Shown in pieces: positions 39,060 through 48,513 of a stretch of DNA of 64,000 nt; position 1 is the first letter of the stretch; every line of letters starts with the position of its first letter. The DNA is from Ferrimonas sediminum. GTDB taxonomy: Bacteria > Pseudomonadota > Gammaproteobacteria > Enterobacterales > Shewanellaceae. The position numbers were made by a program, and so were the translations under genes. The DNA lies in contig NZ_FNEM01000007.1 in NCBI RefSeq assembly GCF_900100175.1, positions 62,001 to 126,000 on the forward strand. The letters are read 5' to 3'. The notes beneath the pieces are model-generated. The model worked only from the letters and a program-made list of their open reading frames with translations, did not search any database and was not told the DNA's origin.

Positions 39060-39770
39060 TTAACGGGTACTCAGCTGCATCTGCAAGCGTTCTGCCGGCA
39101 GATAACCGGGCACCAGGGTACCGTCTTCCAGCACCAGTGCCGGGGTACCGTTGACGCCAAAGGTGTTACCCAGGGCGTAATGTTCGGCAATGGCCGAAGC
39201 CTTATCGCAGTTGGCGGTCGGCAGCTTGTTGCCCGCTTTGGCATCGCCCATGGCCGCTTTCGGATCCTTGGCACACCACAGCTTCTCCATCTCCTTCCAG
39301 GCGCCACTGCGCTCACCTCCGCGAGGGTAGGCCAGGTAACGGATGGTAATGCCGGCATCCAGGTAGGACTGCATCTCATTGTGCAGCTTACGGCAATAGC
39401 CACAGGTGGTATCGGTAAACACCGTCACCACGTGCTTCTCTTTCGGGGATTTGAATTCGATGACGGTGTCGGCCACCTTCGCCAACAGCCCTTTGCGAAC
39501 GCTGGCCATCCGCTGCTCAGTCAGGTTGGCCATCTTGTTGTTCAGGTCGTACACCTGGCCGTGAATCAGTTTGCTGCCGTCTTCGGTGACGTAGAACAGC
39601 CCCTGAGGGGTCACCACTTCATACAGCCCGGCAATGGGGCCCGGTGCAATCGCTTCTGCCGGCATACCCAGCTTCTGTTCCAGTGCCGCTTTGACTTCCG
39701 CTTCTCCCGCTGAGGCGGTGCCCGCAACCAACGCCAGCATACCCAGCAGAGAAAAAATCTGTTTTTTCAT
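39060..39770 (-). CDS. dsbC: Thiol:disulfide interchange protein DsbC
   Basis: Periplasmic disulfide isomerase, dimeric, kept reduced by DsbD. The 236-aa protein has a Sec signal (cleaved near GTASAG), an N-terminal dimerisation domain, and the thioredoxin-fold active site CGYC (Cys123/Cys126) in TDTTCGYCRKLH; a second Cys pair (C167/C189 region: WCAKDP, NCDKAS) is also present as in E. coli DsbC. Lies between xerD and recJ as expected. Confidence 0.96.
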   Translation of the reverse strand: MKKQIFSLLGMLALVAGTASAGEAEVKAALEQKLGMPAEAIAPGPIAGLYEVVTPQGLFYVTEDGSKLIHGQVYDLNNKMANLTEQRMASVRKGLLAKVADTVIEFKSPKEKHVVTVFTDTTCGYCRKLHNEMQSYLDAGITIRYLAYPRGGERSGAWKEMEKLWCAKDPKAAMGDAKAGNKLPTANCDKASAIAEHYALGNTFGVNGTPALVLEDGTLVPGYLPAERLQMQLSTR

Positions 39771-39858
39771 TATTTATAAACTCCATGATGCCACAGCAGT
39801 ATAGACCGGGCCTTGTCAGCAGAAATTACAGTATGGGGGTACATTAGCCAAGCCTCAT

Positions 39859-40758
39859 TCACCCTCTAGGGTGATGTTGCTCATGTATTTTTTGTAACCG
39901 CGCTTGTGCCACATGGGTATAGATCTGAGTCGTGGACAGATCACTGTGCCCGAGCAACAGCTGCACCACCCGCAGATCGGCGCCATGATTAAGCAGGTGG
40001 GTGGCAAAGGCATGGCGCAGGGTGTGGGGTGAGATGGCGACGCCAATTCCGGCACGGCTGGCGTACAGTTTAATCCGGTGCCAAAAGGTCTGCCGCTGCA
40101 TCAGCAGGCCCCGTTTGCTGGGAAACAGTACGTCGGACTCCCGCCCCGCCAGCATCACCGGCCGCCCAAGCTTGAGGTACTCCAGCAGCAGCTCCAGCGC
40201 CGCTTCTCCCAGGGGGACCAGCCGCTCCTTACTGCCCTTGCCCACCACCCGGACTACGCCCTGGCGCAGTCCCACCTGTTCCAGTTGCAACCCCACCAAC
40301 TCCGACACCCGCAACCCGGTGGCATACAACAACTCCAACATGGCGGCGTCGCGAAGCTCCAGCGGGTCGGCCCTATCCGGCTCATCCAGCAGGGCATTGA
40401 CCTGGTCTTCACTCAAAGTTTCGGGAATGGCGCGGCTCAGTTTAGGCTGCTTGATTCGGGCCATGGGATCACTGTCGCACAGCCCCTGACGTAGGGCGTA
40501 ACCGTAAAACCGCCGCAGCGCACTGAGACTGCGGGCAGTACTGGTCTTGGCCACCTTTTGGTGTTGACGAAACTCCAGATACTGACGCACCGGCTCCTCC
40601 GACACCTGCAGCAACGGCACGGAGCGCTGCTGCAAAAATTGCCGGAATCGATTCAGATCGCTGCGATAGGCGTTCAGGGTGTTATCCGACAGGCCTTTTT
40701 CGGCCCACAAGTGATCCAGAAAGCCCTCGATAACCTCTGCATCAGACACGGCTAACAC
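39859..40758 (-). CDS. xerD: Site-specific tyrosine recombinase XerD
   Basis: With XerC, resolves chromosome dimers at dif. The 299-aa protein has the SAM-like N-terminal domain (IEGFLDHLWAEKGLSDNTLNAYRSDL) and the catalytic residues Arg in TGLRVSEL, HxxR in HTLRHAFATH, His in LLGHSDLST and Tyr in TQIYTHV. Genomic order xerD-dsbC-recJ supports XerD rather than XerC or an integrase; no att-like repeats are seen around it. Confidence 0.96.
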   Translation of the reverse strand: MLAVSDAEVIEGFLDHLWAEKGLSDNTLNAYRSDLNRFRQFLQQRSVPLLQVSEEPVRQYLEFRQHQKVAKTSTARSLSALRRFYGYALRQGLCDSDPMARIKQPKLSRAIPETLSEDQVNALLDEPDRADPLELRDAAMLELLYATGLRVSELVGLQLEQVGLRQGVVRVVGKGSKERLVPLGEAALELLLEYLKLGRPVMLAGRESDVLFPSKRGLLMQRQTFWHRIKLYASRAGIGVAISPHTLRHAFATHLLNHGADLRVVQLLLGHSDLSTTQIYTHVAQARLQKIHEQHHPRG

Positions 40759-40838
40759 CTTGGATTACAAAGGTAAGCGATCCCATTACCGAAGAAAAAA
40801 ACTCACTTACAAATATCTCTGACTCGGGAGACAACATT

Positions 40839-40868
40839 TTGTTAACCTGTGGCACCATAACGTAAAAT
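40839..40868 (+). promoter_or_regulatory. Likely promoter of the RND efflux operon
   Basis: TTGTTA (40839-40844), 18-bp spacer, TAAAAT (40863-40868). The start codon at 40889 follows after AAGGA, so the leader would be very short. Confidence 0.6.
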
Positions 40869-40888
40869 TATGACAAAGGAACGCGACT

Positions 40889-42085
40889 ATGTCGGTTTGG
40901 ATTCGACGATTATTGCCTATTTTCATCATCCTTGCAGCGCTGATTGGCGGACTGGCAGTGATCTTCGCCACCAAAACCCAACCTGAAGTCAAGGAGCAGG
41001 ATAAAGTCCTGCCGATCATTGAAGTCAGTGAGATTCGCAGTGACAACATCACCCTGAAGATGAAGTCTTACGGCGTAGTTCAGCCCCGTCACCAGACCCA
41101 ACTGGTGGCCGAAGTCAGTGGTCGGGTGGTAGAGCTGGATCCCAGCTTCATCGCCGGTGGCGAAGTCAGGCAGGGCCAGATCCTGGCCCGCATCGAACCC
41201 GCCGATTACCAGGCCGACCTGATGCAGGCCCAGGCCAACCTGGCCCAGGCCAAGGCGGTACTGGAAGAGGAGATCGCCCGCGGCAAGGTCGCCGAACAGG
41301 AGTGGAAAGGGGTTACCGCCGGCATTCCCCCGGAGCTGGGGCTGCGCAAGCCACAATTGGCTCAGGAACAGGCTAAGCTGCGCTCTGCCGAGGCCGCCCT
41401 CGCCCGCGCCCAGCGCAATCTGGAGCGCACCGTCATTCGAGCGCCCCTGGATGGGCTGATCAAAAGCCGTAAGGTCGACCTGGGTCAATACGTCAGCCTG
41501 GGGGTCATGATGGGCGAGGTGCTGGGCACCGACGTCGCCGAAGTGCGGCTGCCTCTGGCTGCCGATCAGCTGCAGTTCATCAACAACCCGGACAACCCGA
41601 ACAGTCCGGTTACTCTGACTCAGGCCAGTGCCACCGGCCCGGTTCAGTGGCAGGCGCATCTGGTCCGTTCCGAGCAGGTGATCGATGAACAAAGCCGTAT
41701 GATCTATCTGGTGGCAGAGCTGCACGATCCCTACAACAAAGAGGGTCAGCTGGCGTCCGGTCCGCTGAAATTCGGCAGCTTTGTCAATGCCGAGATCGAA
41801 GGCCGAACCCTGAACAACATCGTCCGCTTGCCGCGCCACAGTGTTCGCAACGGTGCGGTAATGGTGATTGGCGACGATAACCGGCTTGAGCGCCGTCAGG
41901 TAGACGTCGTCCACACCGATCTCAATTCGGTCTACATCCGCGACAGCCTTAAGAAAGGCGAACGCATCTCTCTGACCGCCCTGAACTCCTTCGAGGACGG
42001 CAGCGAGGTAAAGATCCTCGGCGAGCCGGAACCCGCCACCAACGTCAGCGACAGCCTGAGTGCGGAGGCCAATGCCAATGAGTGA
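40889..42085 (+). CDS. RND efflux periplasmic adaptor (membrane fusion protein)
   Basis: 398-aa adaptor linking an inner-membrane RND pump to an outer-membrane channel. It has an N-terminal membrane anchor (residues 8-28), split lipoyl half-motifs (LVAEVSGRVVELDPSF...GGEVRQGQILARIEP and the returning RTVIRAPLDGLIKSRKVDLGQYV), a coiled-coil alpha-hairpin between them, and beta-barrel plus membrane-proximal domains. First gene of a two-gene operon with the permease, whose start it overlaps; no TolC-type gene or regulator is adjacent. Confidence 0.93.
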   Translation: MSVWIRRLLPIFIILAALIGGLAVIFATKTQPEVKEQDKVLPIIEVSEIRSDNITLKMKSYGVVQPRHQTQLVAEVSGRVVELDPSFIAGGEVRQGQILARIEPADYQADLMQAQANLAQAKAVLEEEIARGKVAEQEWKGVTAGIPPELGLRKPQLAQEQAKLRSAEAALARAQRNLERTVIRAPLDGLIKSRKVDLGQYVSLGVMMGEVLGTDVAEVRLPLAADQLQFINNPDNPNSPVTLTQASATGPVQWQAHLVRSEQVIDEQSRMIYLVAELHDPYNKEGQLASGPLKFGSFVNAEIEGRTLNNIVRLPRHSVRNGAVMVIGDDNRLERRQVDVVHTDLNSVYIRDSLKKGERISLTALNSFEDGSEVKILGEPEPATNVSDSLSAEANANE

Positions 42086-45000
42086 TATCGATACTCGCAG
42101 CGGCCTCATCGCCTGGTTCGCCCGCAACAGCGTTGCGGCTAACCTGCTGATGTTCGGGCTGCTAATTGGCGGCATCATCGCCACTTTCACCATCAACAAA
42201 GAGGTGTTCCCCCGCTTCGAACTCAACCTGCTTCGGGTCTCCGTCGGCTACCCCGGCGGCGCCCCCCAGGAGATTGAAGAGGGCATCACCATTAAAATCG
42301 AGGAAGCGATCAAGGACGTTCAGGGGATCAAGAAGGTCACCTCGGTAGCCTCAGACTCCTCCGGCAGCGTCACCATCGAGGTGGAAGACGAAGCCGATCC
42401 CGCCGAGGTTCTGGACGAGGTCAAACTGCGCATCGACACCATCTCCACCTTCCCCGAGAGCATCGAGAAGCCTGAGGTGTACCGCATCCGCCCCGAGCAG
42501 AACGTCATCTGGTTGTCCATCTACGGCGATGCCCCCCTGACCGAGCTCAAGGAGCTGGCCAAGACCATACGCGATGAGATGACCAACCTGCCGTCGGTCA
42601 GCCGGGCCGACATCGTCGGCGCCCCCGATTATGAGATCAGCATCGAGGTGTCCGAAAACAAGCTCAGGGAGTACGGCCTCACCTTTGAGCAGGTGGCCCA
42701 GGCAGTACAACGCAGCTCCATCGACCTTCCCGGCGGCGCCATTCGCGCTCAGGATGGGGACATTCTGTTGCGCACCAAGGGCCAGGCCTACACCGACGAC
42801 GATTTCGCCCAGACGCTGGTGCTGACCCGCAGTGACGGTACCCGGGTGATGCTGTCGGACGTAGCCTACATCAAGGATGAGTTTGTCGAAGGCCTGCGCT
42901 ACACCCGCTTCAACGGCAAACCCTCGGTGTTTGTGTCCATTAAGAGTGTCGGCGATCAAAACGCCATGACCATCTCCGAGCAGGTGCGGGACAAGGTTGA
43001 CGAGCTCAAGCAGGAACTGCCGGCCAGCATCGAGATTGAGCACTGGGGCGACGTCACCTTCTACCTGGAAGGCCGCCTCAATATGATGCTGGAAAACATG
43101 GCCATGGGTGCCCTGCTGGTGTTCATCATTCTGGCGCTGTTTCTGGAGCTGAAAGTGGCGTTCTGGGTGATGATGGGCCTGCCGGTGTGCTTCCTCGGCG
43201 CCCTGTTCCTGATGCCGCCCCTGGGCATGAGCATCAACCTGCTGAGCCTGTTTGCCTTCATTCTGGTGCTGGGGATCGTGGTCGACGACGCCATTGTCAT
43301 CGGCGAGTCCTCCTACAGTGAGATTGAGCGCCACGGCCACACCACGGACAACGTCATCGCTGGCGCCAAGCGGGTCGCCATGCCCGCCACCTTCGGAGTG
43401 CTGACCACCATCGCCGCCTTCGTGCCGATGCTGCTGGTGCCCGGTCCCTTTGGGGTGATCTGGAAAACCATCGGCTGGGTGGTGATCCTGTGTCTGGCCT
43501 TCTCGCTGGTGGAGTCCAAGTGGATCCTGCCGGCGCACCTGGTTCACACAAAACTGAAGAAGAAACAGCAGCTGGGTTGGCTGGGCAAACGTCAGCACGC
43601 CTTTAACCTGTGGATTCGTTACCACATCGAGCACAGCTACAAACCGATGCTGGAGCGTTGCCTGAGCCGCCGCTATACCGTGTTCACCGGTTTTGTCAGC
43701 GGTCTGATTCTGGTGATGGCAATGATGGCTGCCGGTCACATTCGATTTGTGTTCTTCCCCAACATCCCCTCCGACTTCATTCAGGTCCAGCTGACCATGG
43801 AGCAGGGCACCTCGGAAAACAGCACCCTGATCACCCTGCAGCACATGGAACAGCAGTTGTCTGACCTGGAGGCCCAGTGGGAACAGGAGTATGGCCAGAC
43901 CATGGTCAAACACGTACTGGCCGATCTTGACAGCCGCAGTTCCGGCTCCTTCTTCATCGAGCTGACCAAGGGTGAAGACCGGGTACTGGATACGGTGCAG
44001 ATCAGCAACCAGTGGCGCGACGCCATCGGTGAACTTCCAGGCGTGAAATCCATCGACATCGAGGGCTCCACCGGCGGTGCCGGCGCCGACATCGCCTTCC
44101 GTCTCGAGGGCAAAGACATGGAACAGATGGCCGCCGCCGCCGCCGAGCTGAAACGGCATCTGGGCAGCTACGCAGGCCTGCACGACATCAACGACAACTA
44201 CTCCTCCGGCAGTCAGGAGTTGAGACTGGCCATTAAACCCGAGGCCGAATCCCTGGGGCTGACCCTGTCCGATCTGGCCCGCCAGGTGCGCTACGGTTTC
44301 TATGGTTACGAAGCCCAACGCATGCTGAGAGAGAAGGAGGAGGTCAAGGTGATGGTGCGCTATCCGGAGAACGAACGCCGCAGCCTGGGTCACCTGGAGA
44401 ACATGCGCATCCGCACTCCGGCCGGCGTTGAAGTGCCCTTCTCTGCCGTCGCCCGGGTGGAACTGGCGGAAAGCTACAGTGCCATTACCCGCACCGATGG
44501 CCGCCGTGCCATCACCGTCACCGCCCGCGCCGACAAAGCCATCGTCGAGCCAGGTAAGGTCACCCAGGAGGTCAGCGAGGAGTACATGCCGGCGCTGCTA
44601 AAACGTTACCCCGGCGTCGATACCGAACTGGACGGTGCCAGCGCCGAAGAGAGCAGTGCCCTGGTCAGCCTGGGACAAGGTGCCGTGCTGGCCCTGTTTG
44701 TGATCTTTGCCCTGATGGCGATTCCATTGCGCTCCTACAGCCAGCCGCTGATCATCATGTCGGTGATCCCCTTTGGTATGATTGGCGCCGCACTGGGTCA
44801 TTATGTACTCGGCCTGAGTCTGAACGTCCTTAGCCTGTGCGGCATCATCGCCCTGGCCGGGGTGGTGGTCAATGACTCGCTGATCATGGTGGACTTCGTC
44901 AATCAGGCCAGAAAGGCCGGCGCTCAAGTCAGGGATGCGGTGATCCAGGCAGGGACTCAGCGATTCCGGGCCATCACCCTGACCTCGCTGACCACCTTCC

Positions 45001-45206
45001 TCGGGCTGGCCCCCATCGTCTTCTTCGAGAAGAGCCTGCAGGCCCAGATCGTCATTCCGATGGCCACCTCTCTGGCATTCGGGATTCTGTTCTCCACCAC
45101 CGTCACCTTGATTCTGGTGCCCTGCCTGTACCTGATGCTGGATGACTTCAAGCGCAGCCTGAAGCGCTTCTACCACTGGTGGTGGCGGCCAGCGGCCATC
45201 GACTAA
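42078..45206 (+). CDS. RND efflux transporter permease (HAE1/AcrB-type)
   Basis: Proton-driven inner-membrane pump, 1042 aa with the usual two-fold repeat of TM1 plus large periplasmic loop and five further helices. The proton-relay pair is in LGIVVDDAIVIGES (TM4). Substrate unknown; closest in style to the pumps paired with short adaptors in marine gammaproteobacteria. The start at 42078 lies nine bases after GGAGG and overlaps the adaptor stop by eight bases, so the two are translationally coupled. A terminator follows. Confidence 0.94.
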   Translation: MSDIDTRSGLIAWFARNSVAANLLMFGLLIGGIIATFTINKEVFPRFELNLLRVSVGYPGGAPQEIEEGITIKIEEAIKDVQGIKKVTSVASDSSGSVTIEVEDEADPAEVLDEVKLRIDTISTFPESIEKPEVYRIRPEQNVIWLSIYGDAPLTELKELAKTIRDEMTNLPSVSRADIVGAPDYEISIEVSENKLREYGLTFEQVAQAVQRSSIDLPGGAIRAQDGDILLRTKGQAYTDDDFAQTLVLTRSDGTRVMLSDVAYIKDEFVEGLRYTRFNGKPSVFVSIKSVGDQNAMTISEQVRDKVDELKQELPASIEIEHWGDVTFYLEGRLNMMLENMAMGALLVFIILALFLELKVAFWVMMGLPVCFLGALFLMPPLGMSINLLSLFAFILVLGIVVDDAIVIGESSYSEIERHGHTTDNVIAGAKRVAMPATFGVLTTIAAFVPMLLVPGPFGVIWKTIGWVVILCLAFSLVESKWILPAHLVHTKLKKKQQLGWLGKRQHAFNLWIRYHIEHSYKPMLERCLSRRYTVFTGFVSGLILVMAMMAAGHIRFVFFPNIPSDFIQVQLTMEQGTSENSTLITLQHMEQQLSDLEAQWEQEYGQTMVKHVLADLDSRSSGSFFIELTKGEDRVLDTVQISNQWRDAIGELPGVKSIDIEGSTGGAGADIAFRLEGKDMEQMAAAAAELKRHLGSYAGLHDINDNYSSGSQELRLAIKPEAESLGLTLSDLARQVRYGFYGYEAQRMLREKEEVKVMVRYPENERRSLGHLENMRIRTPAGVEVPFSAVARVELAESYSAITRTDGRRAITVTARADKAIVEPGKVTQEVSEEYMPALLKRYPGVDTELDGASAEESSALVSLGQGAVLALFVIFALMAIPLRSYSQPLIIMSVIPFGMIGAALGHYVLGLSLNVLSLCGIIALAGVVVNDSLIMVDFVNQARKAGAQVRDAVIQAGTQRFRAITLTSLTTFLGLAPIVFFEKSLQAQIVIPMATSLAFGILFSTTVTLILVPCLYLMLDDFKRSLKRFYHWWWRPAAID

Positions 45207-45221
45207 TCCACCGCTATATTC

Positions 45222-45248
45222 AAGGGACCTTCGGGTCCCTTTGGTTTT
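45222..45248 (+). terminator. Rho-independent terminator of the RND operon
   Basis: AAGGGACC / GGTCCCTT stem with a TTCG tetraloop, then TGGTTTTT; 16 nt after the permease stop. Confidence 0.88.
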
Positions 45249-45356
45249 TCCTCGGCCCTTCCTGAGGTTTCAATGGCAGAGCCAACTATGTATCAAAGGC
45301 TATCGCCTCAGGTTCGAAGGGGAACCTTCGGGTCGAGATCCGTTGCAACAGCCACC

Positions 45357-45791
45357 CTATGCCTGTTTGGTCATTCGAAAGTAGTTGCGCTCGTTTTCCC
45401 GGTAGTAACTCTGACAATCCATCACCTGGTCGACGATCACCAGGCCGCGACCACTGGTCAGCCAGGTGCTGGGATCATCTGGGTCTGGCGCCAACAGTTG
45501 TGGTTCAATGACCCACCGGCGTTGCAATTCCGCCATGGCAATGCCCTCGTCTACCAGCACAATCTCGATGCCGTCGGCCTGTTGCCGATAATGAACCTCG
45601 AGGCTGCCGCCCGGACGATTGCCGTAGGCATGCTCCACCACGTTGTTGCCAATCTCAGCCACCGCCAGCTCAACCAGGCCGGCGTCCTCTTGCGGCAAGG
45701 CAGACAGCTCATACATGGCGGCCACCGACTTGGCCATCATGGCCACCACATCGTAACTGGCCATGCCTTTCAGAGTGATGCAGCATTCCAT
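45357..45791 (-). CDS. RsbW/SpoIIAB-like serine kinase (anti-sigma-type HATPase)
   Basis: 144-aa GHKL ATPase of the anti-sigma-factor kinase type. The N box is VELAVAEIGNNVVEHAYGN, the second motif VLVDEGIAM and the glycine-rich lid GRGLVIVDQVMD. In partner-switching systems such kinases phosphorylate a STAS protein and bind either it or a target. It is the last of four genes (phosphatase, STAS, nucleotidyltransferase, kinase) on this strand, so its natural partners are all encoded here; no sigma factor is. Target unknown. Confidence 0.88.
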   Translation of the reverse strand: MECCITLKGMASYDVVAMMAKSVAAMYELSALPQEDAGLVELAVAEIGNNVVEHAYGNRPGGSLEVHYRQQADGIEIVLVDEGIAMAELQRRWVIEPQLLAPDPDDPSTWLTSGRGLVIVDQVMDCQSYYRENERNYFRMTKQA

Positions 45792-45810
45792 TGCCTTGCT
45801 CCCTTGATTG

Positions 45811-46959
45811 TCATTTGGTGCTGATCAGGCAGGGGGGAGATTGCCGGCGCTGACGATCCTGAATCCGGCTGTCACACAGCAATTCGTGCGCCCCAATCTC
45901 CTTCAGGGTAAAGTGATTGCCAAAATGATCGATGCAGTGATCCTGAAAGATCATTCGGTCTACGATAGCGGCAATGCCGCTAACGTAGGTGTAATCGTCC
46001 ACCGAGCTGTTCTCCAGCACCGCCCCCTTCTCGATGGTGCAGTTATTGCCAATCACCAACGGTCCCCTCAGTTTGGCGCCGGTTTCAATGCGACAGCCAT
46101 TGCCGATCACCACGGGCCCCTTAATGTCCAGCGCCTCCAGATCCACTACGCAGTTGATGCCCATGTGGATATTCGGCGCCACTTCACGGCCGGGAATCGG
46201 GTAGTTTTCCACCTCTCCCCTAAGAATGCTGCTGGTCACCTGCCAAATGTCGCTCAGCTGGCCCACATCGACCCACTGAAACTCAAATGCGGCAGCGTAA
46301 AACGGGATTTGCCGGCGCACCAAGTCGGGGAACAACTGTGAGCCGATGTCATACTCACCTTCAGGAGGGATGTAGTTGAAGATCTCCGGTTCAAAGATGT
46401 AGATACCTGTGTTTACCATGTCGCTGACCGCCGTCCCTTTGGCTGGCTTCTCCTGAAACGCCAGCACCTGCCCATGATCGTCGGTCTGCACCACTCCGTA
46501 GCGATGCAGAGTGTCTGCGGCCATCCACTTGGTGATGATGGTCGCCAGGCCACCTTTGCTCTTGTGCCAGGCGACCGCGGCAGTAAGATCCAGATCAATC
46601 CAGGCATCGCCGCACACCACCACAAAGGTGTCATGAAAGAAGCCGGAGCGTTGCTGCACCCGGCGCATGCCACCGGCACTGCCCAGGGCCTTGCCCACCA
46701 GCTTTCCCCCCTGCATCTCCCCTTCATAGGAGTAACACAGGTTCACTCCGTACTGATAACCATCACGGAAATAATCCTCGATCTTGGCCGCCAGATAGCA
46801 GGTGTTGACCATGATCTCGTCGATGCCGTGCAGCTTAAAGTGCTGCACAATGGACTCCATCACCGGCCGGCGCAGAATCGGGATCATCGGCTTGGGAATC
46901 ATCTCGGTGATCGGCCGAACCCGAGTGCCTTTACCTGCTCCTAAAATCATACCTTGCAC
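45811..46959 (-). CDS. Sugar-phosphate nucleotidyltransferase (NDP-sugar pyrophosphorylase family)
   Basis: 382-aa enzyme with the nucleotide-binding signature MILGAGKGTRVRPITEMIPKP, the sugar-site VVCGDAWIDLDL region, NTGIYIFEPEIF, and a C-terminal left-handed beta-helix (IGNGCRIETGAKLRGPLVIGNNCTI). It would form an activated sugar (GDP-mannose- or NDP-glucose-like) from a sugar 1-phosphate and NTP; the sugar and base are not determined. GTG at 46959 is the best start, seven bases after AGGAGG, which itself overlaps the STAS stop codon. Its position inside a partner-switching operon is unusual. Confidence 0.85.
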   Translation of the reverse strand: MQGMILGAGKGTRVRPITEMIPKPMIPILRRPVMESIVQHFKLHGIDEIMVNTCYLAAKIEDYFRDGYQYGVNLCYSYEGEMQGGKLVGKALGSAGGMRRVQQRSGFFHDTFVVVCGDAWIDLDLTAAVAWHKSKGGLATIITKWMAADTLHRYGVVQTDDHGQVLAFQEKPAKGTAVSDMVNTGIYIFEPEIFNYIPPEGEYDIGSQLFPDLVRRQIPFYAAAFEFQWVDVGQLSDIWQVTSSILRGEVENYPIPGREVAPNIHMGINCVVDLEALDIKGPVVIGNGCRIETGAKLRGPLVIGNNCTIEKGAVLENSSVDDYTYVSGIAAIVDRMIFQDHCIDHFGNHFTLKEIGAHELLCDSRIQDRQRRQSPPCLISTK

Positions 46960-46971
46960 CAATTACCCCTC

Positions 46972-47307
46972 CTACGCCTTTACCGCTTTCAACGCGGCGG
47001 CCACATCGTCATGACAGTGGAAAATGCGGTCCATACGGGTCAAACGGAACAGCTGCAGCACCGCCCGTTGCAGCCCGACAATTCTTAGCTCACCACAGTT
47101 TGGTGTTTTCAATACGGCCACCATCGCCCCCAGACCACTGGAGTCCATAAAATTCACCCTGGACAGATCCAGCACAACGGGCTGGCGACCCTCGGCAATA
47201 GCGGCCTCTACACCGCTTCGAAACCCCGGAGCCGACGCCGCATCCAACCGGCTCTGGTTCAGGGTGATGATCAGATACCCATTTCGATTTTCAGTTCGCA
47301 TGTCCAT
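46972..47307 (-). CDS. STAS-domain anti-sigma-factor antagonist
   Basis: 111-aa single STAS domain of the SpoIIAA/RsbV type. The phosphoacceptor serine is in VNFMDSSGLGAMV near residue 57. Expected to be phosphorylated by the kinase at 45357-45791 and dephosphorylated by the PP2C at 47320-48513, switching its binding partner. It is 12 nt downstream of the phosphatase gene and its stop codon overlaps the nucleotidyltransferase ribosome-binding site. Confidence 0.92.
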   Translation of the reverse strand: MDMRTENRNGYLIITLNQSRLDAASAPGFRSGVEAAIAEGRQPVVLDLSRVNFMDSSGLGAMVAVLKTPNCGELRIVGLQRAVLQLFRLTRMDRIFHCHDDVAAALKAVKA

Positions 47308-47319
47308 CGCTTATTTCCT

Positions 47320-48513
47320 TTACAGCCCCAGCCATTCAACGGCCAGAATTGATACATCATCGTCAAAATCCGGACCCACATTCCATCGATCCAGCTGCGC
47401 CTTGATGCTCTGCAACTGCAGCTCCATGCTCAAATCACGCTGGTGCTGCAGAGACTGAATAAAGCGGGTTACCCCAAACTCCTCATGAGTGGCGTTAAAA
47501 CATTCGGTCACCCCGTCGGAATACAGATAGATGCGATCCCCGGGGGCCAACTGCACCTCATAAGAGCCATACTCCAAATCCGGCAGCATCCCTACGGGAA
47601 AACCGTTCTGAGTATGCTCAATTACCTCGTCAGAGGTCTGATGCAAGGGGCCGGGATGACCAGCCTGGCACAGTTTCAACAAGCCGGTTTTTACATTGAG
47701 TACCGCATTCACCATGGTGAAATACTGGCAGTTGTCCCCTTGTGACTGAAAGCGGTCATTGAGGGTGGCCACCACGTCGGCGGGATCGACAATCTCGTAA
47801 TAGGGAGGCTGCGGCAGATCCCGCTTCATAACACTGAACCCCTTCTGTGAAGGGGACATCACGTGTTTCAAAGTAAAAGACAGCAGTGCCGACGGCAGCC
47901 CATGGCCGGACACATCCAGAAGATAGAACGAGATGTGGTGCTCATCCAGGCGGCGGTAATCAAACATATCACCACCGAGCAACGCCGAACTGGTGGCCAA
48001 CCAGGAAAACTGTACCCCGGGCAACTCTCTGATCGTCGGCAGCAGCTTATGATGCATCTCTGCCGCCAGCATTACGTCATTCTCGATGCTGGCATACGCC
48101 TTCTCCAGCTTCTCCTGCTTACGCTGTAATTCGTTGTGCAGCTCGACCAACCGGCCACCGGCGCGAATGCGGGCATTGAGCTCCGCCTTGGGCGCCTGCT
48201 TGGCAATAAAGTCATCGGCACCCGCTTCAAGACCGGCGATGATCCGCTCTTCATCGTCATTGGAGGAGAACATAATGAAATACACGAAGCGCTCGACCTG
48301 CTGCTCCTGCTTCAATCGTCGACATAGCTCAAAGCCGTCCATTACCGGCATCGACCAATCGGAGATCACCAGCTGTATGCTGGTGTTATTTTGGAGGATT
48401 GCCAGCCCTTCGGCGCCATCGGCGGCCTGAAGCACCTCGTGGCCAAACCGGCTTAGAGCGGCGGCCAGCACCATACGGACATCCATGGCATCCTCAACAA
48501 TCAATAGCTTCAT
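47320..48513 (-). CDS. Response regulator with SpoIIE-type PP2C serine phosphatase output
   Basis: 397-aa protein: N-terminal receiver (MKLLIVEDAMDVRMVL, phosphoacceptor Asp in ISDWSMPVMDG, Lys in AKQAPKAEL), a short coiled-coil linker, and a C-terminal PP2C phosphatase of the RsbU/SpoIIE type (SSALLGGDMFDYR, LLDVSGHGLPSALLS, YLYSDGVTE metal-binding segments). A two-component signal would thus control dephosphorylation of the downstream STAS protein. The start at 48513 has GGGGC upstream; a GTG at 48525 is possible. First gene of the four-gene operon; no cognate histidine kinase is adjacent. Confidence 0.92.
   Translation of the reverse strand: MKLLIVEDAMDVRMVLAAALSRFGHEVLQAADGAEGLAILQNNTSIQLVISDWSMPVMDGFELCRRLKQEQQVERFVYFIMFSSNDDEERIIAGLEAGADDFIAKQAPKAELNARIRAGGRLVELHNELQRKQEKLEKAYASIENDVMLAAEMHHKLLPTIRELPGVQFSWLATSSALLGGDMFDYRRLDEHHISFYLLDVSGHGLPSALLSFTLKHVMSPSQKGFSVMKRDLPQPPYYEIVDPADVVATLNDRFQSQGDNCQYFTMVNAVLNVKTGLLKLCQAGHPGPLHQTSDEVIEHTQNGFPVGMLPDLEYGSYEVQLAPGDRIYLYSDGVTECFNATHEEFGVTRFIQSLQHQRDLSMELQLQSIKAQLDRWNVGPDFDDDVSILAVEWLGL

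Noticed and set aside
42351-44393. 680-codon open frame on the minus strand inside the RND permease gene
   Set aside because: Opposite a fully conserved RND sequence, His/Gln-rich translation, no ribosome-binding site: a shadow frame.
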